From contig JAVJQK010000110.1 of the NCBI GenBank assembly GCA_040218145.1, forward strand, positions 1 to 64,000: a DNA stretch of 64,000 nt, in the 5' to 3' direction. The notes under the pieces were generated by a model. It was not told the DNA's origin. It made no database searches and was given only the letters and a program-made list of their open reading frames with translations. Within the stretch, counting starts at the first letter, position 1. Every line of letters starts with the position of its first letter. This DNA is from Sandaracinaceae bacterium. GTDB lineage: Bacteria; Myxococcota_A; Polyangia; Polyangiales; Sandaracinaceae. Shown piece after piece: positions 61,225 through 64,000 of this stretch. The position numbers and the translations under genes were made by a program.

Positions 61225-62493
61225 TCAGTGTCCGTCGGCGAGCAGGCCCTCGAGCTCCACCGTGCCCAGATCGACGCGGTTCACGATCGCGCTGAAGGCG
61301 AGGTAGGCGGCGAGCCGGTGGAGGTCGGTCGCCCAGTCCGGCACATAGCGCGGCTCGATCACGTCCCCGCGGGCGAAGGCGCCGTCGAGCAGGAAGACGT
61401 CGGGCAGCGCGAGCCGGCCCGCGAAGAGGCGGCGCACCAGGTGCGGGCGGCTCTCGGCGATGGCCTTGCGCAGGAAGGTGTGCACGGCGACCAGGCCGCA
61501 GAGGTAGACGACGTCCTTGGTGAACGCGACGCGGCCGCGCACGTCGCCGCCGCGGAAGACGCGCATGGCCGAGCGCGCGCTCTCGGCCTCCGACTGCCCC
61601 TCCTCCAGGAAGAAGCGGAAGATGTCGATGTAGTCGGCCCCCTCGAGCGCCTGGTGGATGGCGACGGTGCGGAGCGCGAGCCGCCGCAGCCGCGCGATGT
61701 CGATGGCGCGGGTGGTCAGCTCCGCGAGGGTGGCGATGCCCTCCTGGGTGGCCGTGGTGCGGGGCGCGTTGAGCGCCATGCACGCGAGGTTCGGCTGCGC
61801 GCGCCCGTTGAGCGCGGTGGCGGTGTGCACGAAGCCCTCGTGCTCGATCAGCTGCGCCAGGTCGAGCTCGCTGAACGTGGTCGTGCCCCGGATGCGGACC
61901 CGGCGCGATCCCGCGGCCGCCTTCGAGGCGAGCTCCGGGTCGATCTCCACCGTCGGCGCGTCGGGCCCGAAGAAGCTCTCGAACGCGTGGCGCATGCGCA
62001 CGGCCGCCTCCTCGGCAGGGCACGTTCGCTCGGACTGCGGGATGACGCCCGCGGCCACGAGGTTCTCGGTGTTCTCGAGCAGCAGCTCCGCGGCGCGGCG
62101 GTGGGAGAGCTGGCTGCCCGGCATGAGATCGTCCGGCACGCCGTAGAGGAGGCGCGAGCACAGGGTCATGTCCGGGGTCCCGACCGCCTCGAGCATGCGC
62201 GCGGCCGTCGCGTAGCTGTCGGCGGTGCGCGCGACGAAGACCTGCATCGGGTCCGACGGATCGACCGCGTCACAGATCGCGTCCAGCTCTCGCCGCACGT
62301 CGCCGAGGTCTCGCGGCGTCGGGGTGACGTCGGGGAGCTGCGGCTCGCCCTGCCGCCACGAGATCAGGAAGCGGCGGAGCGTGCCCTCGGGCCAGCTGAG
62401 CGAGCTGAGGACGCGCACCTCCCGGGCCACGCTCACGAGGCGCGCGTCGAGGTCTCGGAGATGCTCGAGGGTCACCCGCGTGGAGTGTGTCAA
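61225..62493 (-). CDS. DUF1704 metallopeptidase-like protein (QEGLA family)
   Basis: The 422-residue protein has the family's zinc motif HEGFVH (218-223) and QEGIA (250-254), where Glu is the third ligand. Bacterial members are annotated as flavohaemoglobin-expression-modulating QEGLA proteins (PF08014); the eukaryotic relatives MATCAP1/2 are tubulin tyrosine carboxypeptidases. The activity of the bacterial protein is unproven. Its ATG overlaps the stop of the small anchored protein upstream (ATGA). Confidence 0.8.
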   Translation of the reverse strand: MTHSTRVTLEHLRDLDARLVSVAREVRVLSSLSWPEGTLRRFLISWRQGEPQLPDVTPTPRDLGDVRRELDAICDAVDPSDPMQVFVARTADSYATAARMLEAVGTPDMTLCSRLLYGVPDDLMPGSQLSHRRAAELLLENTENLVAAGVIPQSERTCPAEEAAVRMRHAFESFFGPDAPTVEIDPELASKAAAGSRRVRIRGTTTFSELDLAQLIEHEGFVHTATALNGRAQPNLACMALNAPRTTATQEGIATLAELTTRAIDIARLRRLALRTVAIHQALEGADYIDIFRFFLEEGQSEAESARSAMRVFRGGDVRGRVAFTKDVVYLCGLVAVHTFLRKAIAESRPHLVRRLFAGRLALPDVFLLDGAFARGDVIEPRYVPDWATDLHRLAAYLAFSAIVNRVDLGTVELEGLLADGH

Positions 62494-63032
62494 GTGCGAC
62501 CGCGGGTCAAGAGCGGGGCTGCTTCTTCCCCGCTCTCGGAGCCCTCGGCGGCGCCTCCCTCTTCGGTCGGTCCGTCCTCGGCGTCTGCGTCAGCGTCTTC
62601 GGCGTCTGCGCCCTCGGCGTCTGCGCCCTCGGCGTCCTCCGCGAGCTCGTCCTCCGACGTCTCCGCCTCTTCCGCCGCCGCCTCTTCCGCCGCCGCCTCC
62701 TCCTCGGCCGCGCGCTCGCCGCGGCGCACCGAGAGGATCGGCACGTCGTCCGCGAACGGGCTGTCGGCGCGCACGAAGAGGGTGACCGTGTCCCCGGGCG
62801 CCACGAGCTGCGCGACGTCGTCCGGGCGCTCCGAGAACGTGGCGAGGATCGTCTCGTCTTCGGCCTGCAGCATGAGCACGAGCCGCTCGTCCTCACGGCG
62901 CTCCTCGAGCACCACCGCCTCGATCTCGTCGCCGTCGAGGCCCAGGCCCTCGGCGAAGTGCGCGTTGCCGAACCACCCGCCCGGGAGCCCGGCCGCGAGC
63001 CCCACGAGCGCGCCGATGAGGATCTTCTTCAC
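62490..63032 (-). CDS. membrane-anchored protein with acidic tail
   Basis: The 180-residue protein has an N-terminal signal or anchor (MKKILIGALVGLAAGLPGGW), a small beta domain (IEAVVLEERREDERLVLMLQ, GDTVTLFVRADSP), and a C-terminal 70 residues made almost only of Glu, Ala, Asp and Gly in short repeats (EEEAAAEEAAAEEAE, EGADAEGADAED). It is translationally coupled to the DUF1704 gene. Function unknown. Confidence 0.65.
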   Translation of the reverse strand: MKKILIGALVGLAAGLPGGWFGNAHFAEGLGLDGDEIEAVVLEERREDERLVLMLQAEDETILATFSERPDDVAQLVAPGDTVTLFVRADSPFADDVPILSVRRGERAAEEEAAAEEAAAEEAETSEDELAEDAEGADAEGADAEDADADAEDGPTEEGGAAEGSESGEEAAPLLTRGRT

Positions 63033-63073
63033 GCCCTCCGAGAACGGACGCCGGGCGGGAAACCTTTAGCGAG

Positions 63074-64000
63074 TCAGAAGTACAGGGCGGAGCCGATGTG
63101 GAGGCCGAGCTCGTGGATCGTCGTGCCGACCGGGAACGTCTCGCGCGCGGTGCCGTTGCTGGGGTCGAAGCGCAGGCCGCCCACCTGTCCCCACCCGATC
63201 GCGTAGCGCAGGGCGGCGGTGGTGCTGAAGATGAGCGACGAGGCGTCCTCGTTCTCGCCCAGCTGGTGCGGGGTCCGGTACTCGAAGCCCGCGGTCCACC
63301 CCACGAAGTCGACCTGGGTCTGGCCGAGGCCCTCGATGGGCTCGCCCTCCGAGAGATCGGTGAAGAAGCCCGCGCCGATCCCCAGCCGCTCGTCGATCTC
63401 GTAGCGGCCGCCGACGCGCACGTTCCACACGAACCGTCGACGCGGGAGCGGCTCGAGCTCGCGCGGCAGCTGCAGGTCCAGCTCCGCCGCGACCCAGCCG
63501 CGCGCGAAGCGATGGCCGAACGAGAGGTTGAAGCGCCCGGTGGTGAGCACCGTGACCGCAGGGTCGAGGGTCTCCGCGTCCTCGGGCCGGAACTCGAGCA
63601 TGTCCGCCGCCCCGTCGCTCACCGTCAGGTCGAGATCGGTCTCCGTCGCCCGGATCTGCGTCAGCAGCTCGAGCCCGGGGCTCCTCCCGGTCAGCCCGAT
63701 GATCACGCCCGGGTGCGGCTCCCACTGGAGGCCCAGCCCCAGCTCGAGCCCGGCGCTGCGCACCTGCACGATGCCGCCCTGGGACCGGACGCGGGTCCGC
63801 CCGTCGCCCAGCTCGAACGCGCCCGAGCTCTGGTAGGTGTCCGAGCTCTCGCGGTACACGCCGAAGAGGCTGACGCCGAAGCGGAGCTGGTCGGAGATGC
63901 GCACGCCGAGCGCGCCGCCCGCGTGGTAGGTCGCGCGGAACTCCGCGCTGCTGAGCGTCCAGCGGGCGCGGTTGTCGCCGCTGTCCGCGTCCAGGCCGGT
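63074..64000 (-). CDS. outer-membrane beta-barrel protein, N-terminus beyond the window
   Basis: The visible 308 residues enter from the window edge (TGLDADSGDNRARWTLSSAE). They are alternating amphipathic strands typical of OmpP1/FadL-like barrels (ISDQLRFGVSLFGVYRESSD, GLELGLGLQWEPHPGVIIGL, GRYEIDERLGIGAGFFTD). The protein ends ...SALYF, with the terminal aromatic residue that barrel assembly recognises. Length and substrate of the full protein cannot be judged. Confidence 0.7.
   Translation of the reverse strand, partial: TGLDADSGDNRARWTLSSAEFRATYHAGGALGVRISDQLRFGVSLFGVYRESSDTYQSSGAFELGDGRTRVRSQGGIVQVRSAGLELGLGLQWEPHPGVIIGLTGRSPGLELLTQIRATETDLDLTVSDGAADMLEFRPEDAETLDPAVTVLTTGRFNLSFGHRFARGWVAAELDLQLPRELEPLPRRRFVWNVRVGGRYEIDERLGIGAGFFTDLSEGEPIEGLGQTQVDFVGWTAGFEYRTPHQLGENEDASSLIFSTTAALRYAIGWGQVGGLRFDPSNGTARETFPVGTTIHELGLHIGSALYF

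Overview
The window is 64 kb of very GC-rich DNA. Genes are packed on both strands and stop/start overlaps (ATGA, GTGA, TGATG) are common. Several features point to a myxobacterium, most likely a relative of Sandaracinus in the Polyangiales: many secreted lipoproteins with D/A/G-rich linkers after the lipobox, Cys-rich CGDG and ETDVDCGG repeats, MopE-type and FG-GAP proteins, many sensor kinases without output domains, and a B12-dependent light regulator beside carotenoid genes. The assignment is inference; there is no rRNA or tRNA to confirm it. No CRISPR array, insertion sequence or prophage was seen.

Layout. 0.4-4 kb: an orphan antitoxin-like protein, an HTH-nucleotidyltransferase with a paired palindromic operator, a membrane protein, and an Rpn-family nuclease next to a partial copy of its own C-terminus. 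4-10 kb: a 4-hydroxybutyryl-CoA dehydratase-like enzyme, a DUF3604 lipoprotein, an enoyl-CoA isomerase-like enzyme and an FG-GAP lipoprotein. 10-16 kb: two large tandemly duplicated Cys/Gly-rich lipoproteins with different C-terminal domains. 16-27 kb: a glutamate-cysteine ligase/CBS fusion, a ChaN-like lipoprotein, an SGNH hydrolase, a short aconitase, a coupled pair of sensor kinases and a TonB-like protein. 27-32 kb: a cyclophilin, crtD-crtC, and a divergent CarH-like photoreceptor with a candidate operator between them. 32-41 kb: a PLP-fold enzyme, a histidine kinase followed by a REC-REC-GGDEF-EAL protein, a ferritin-like protein, RsgA and an FG-GAP lipoprotein.

41.7-47.6 kb is a run of seven closely spaced minus-strand genes: TerB-like, a Lon-type Ser/Lys protease domain fused to TPRs without an ATPase, a sigma-like protein, an ORF carrying eleven 15-bp repeats, an unknown protein, Fur and FIST. 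This is the best candidate here for an undescribed system. 47.7-57.6 kb: an orphan dihydrolipoyl acyltransferase, an HU protein, Cys-rich and PEGA/TPR envelope proteins, a CGGNNN hexanucleotide repeat tract of about 570 bp, and a Ca/Na antiporter probably starting at CTG. 57.6-64 kb: a TGS1-like methyltransferase, a receiver protein preceded by three GTCTC-N5-GAGAC palindromes, an MFS transporter, a DUF1704 metallopeptidase and the end of an outer-membrane barrel gene.
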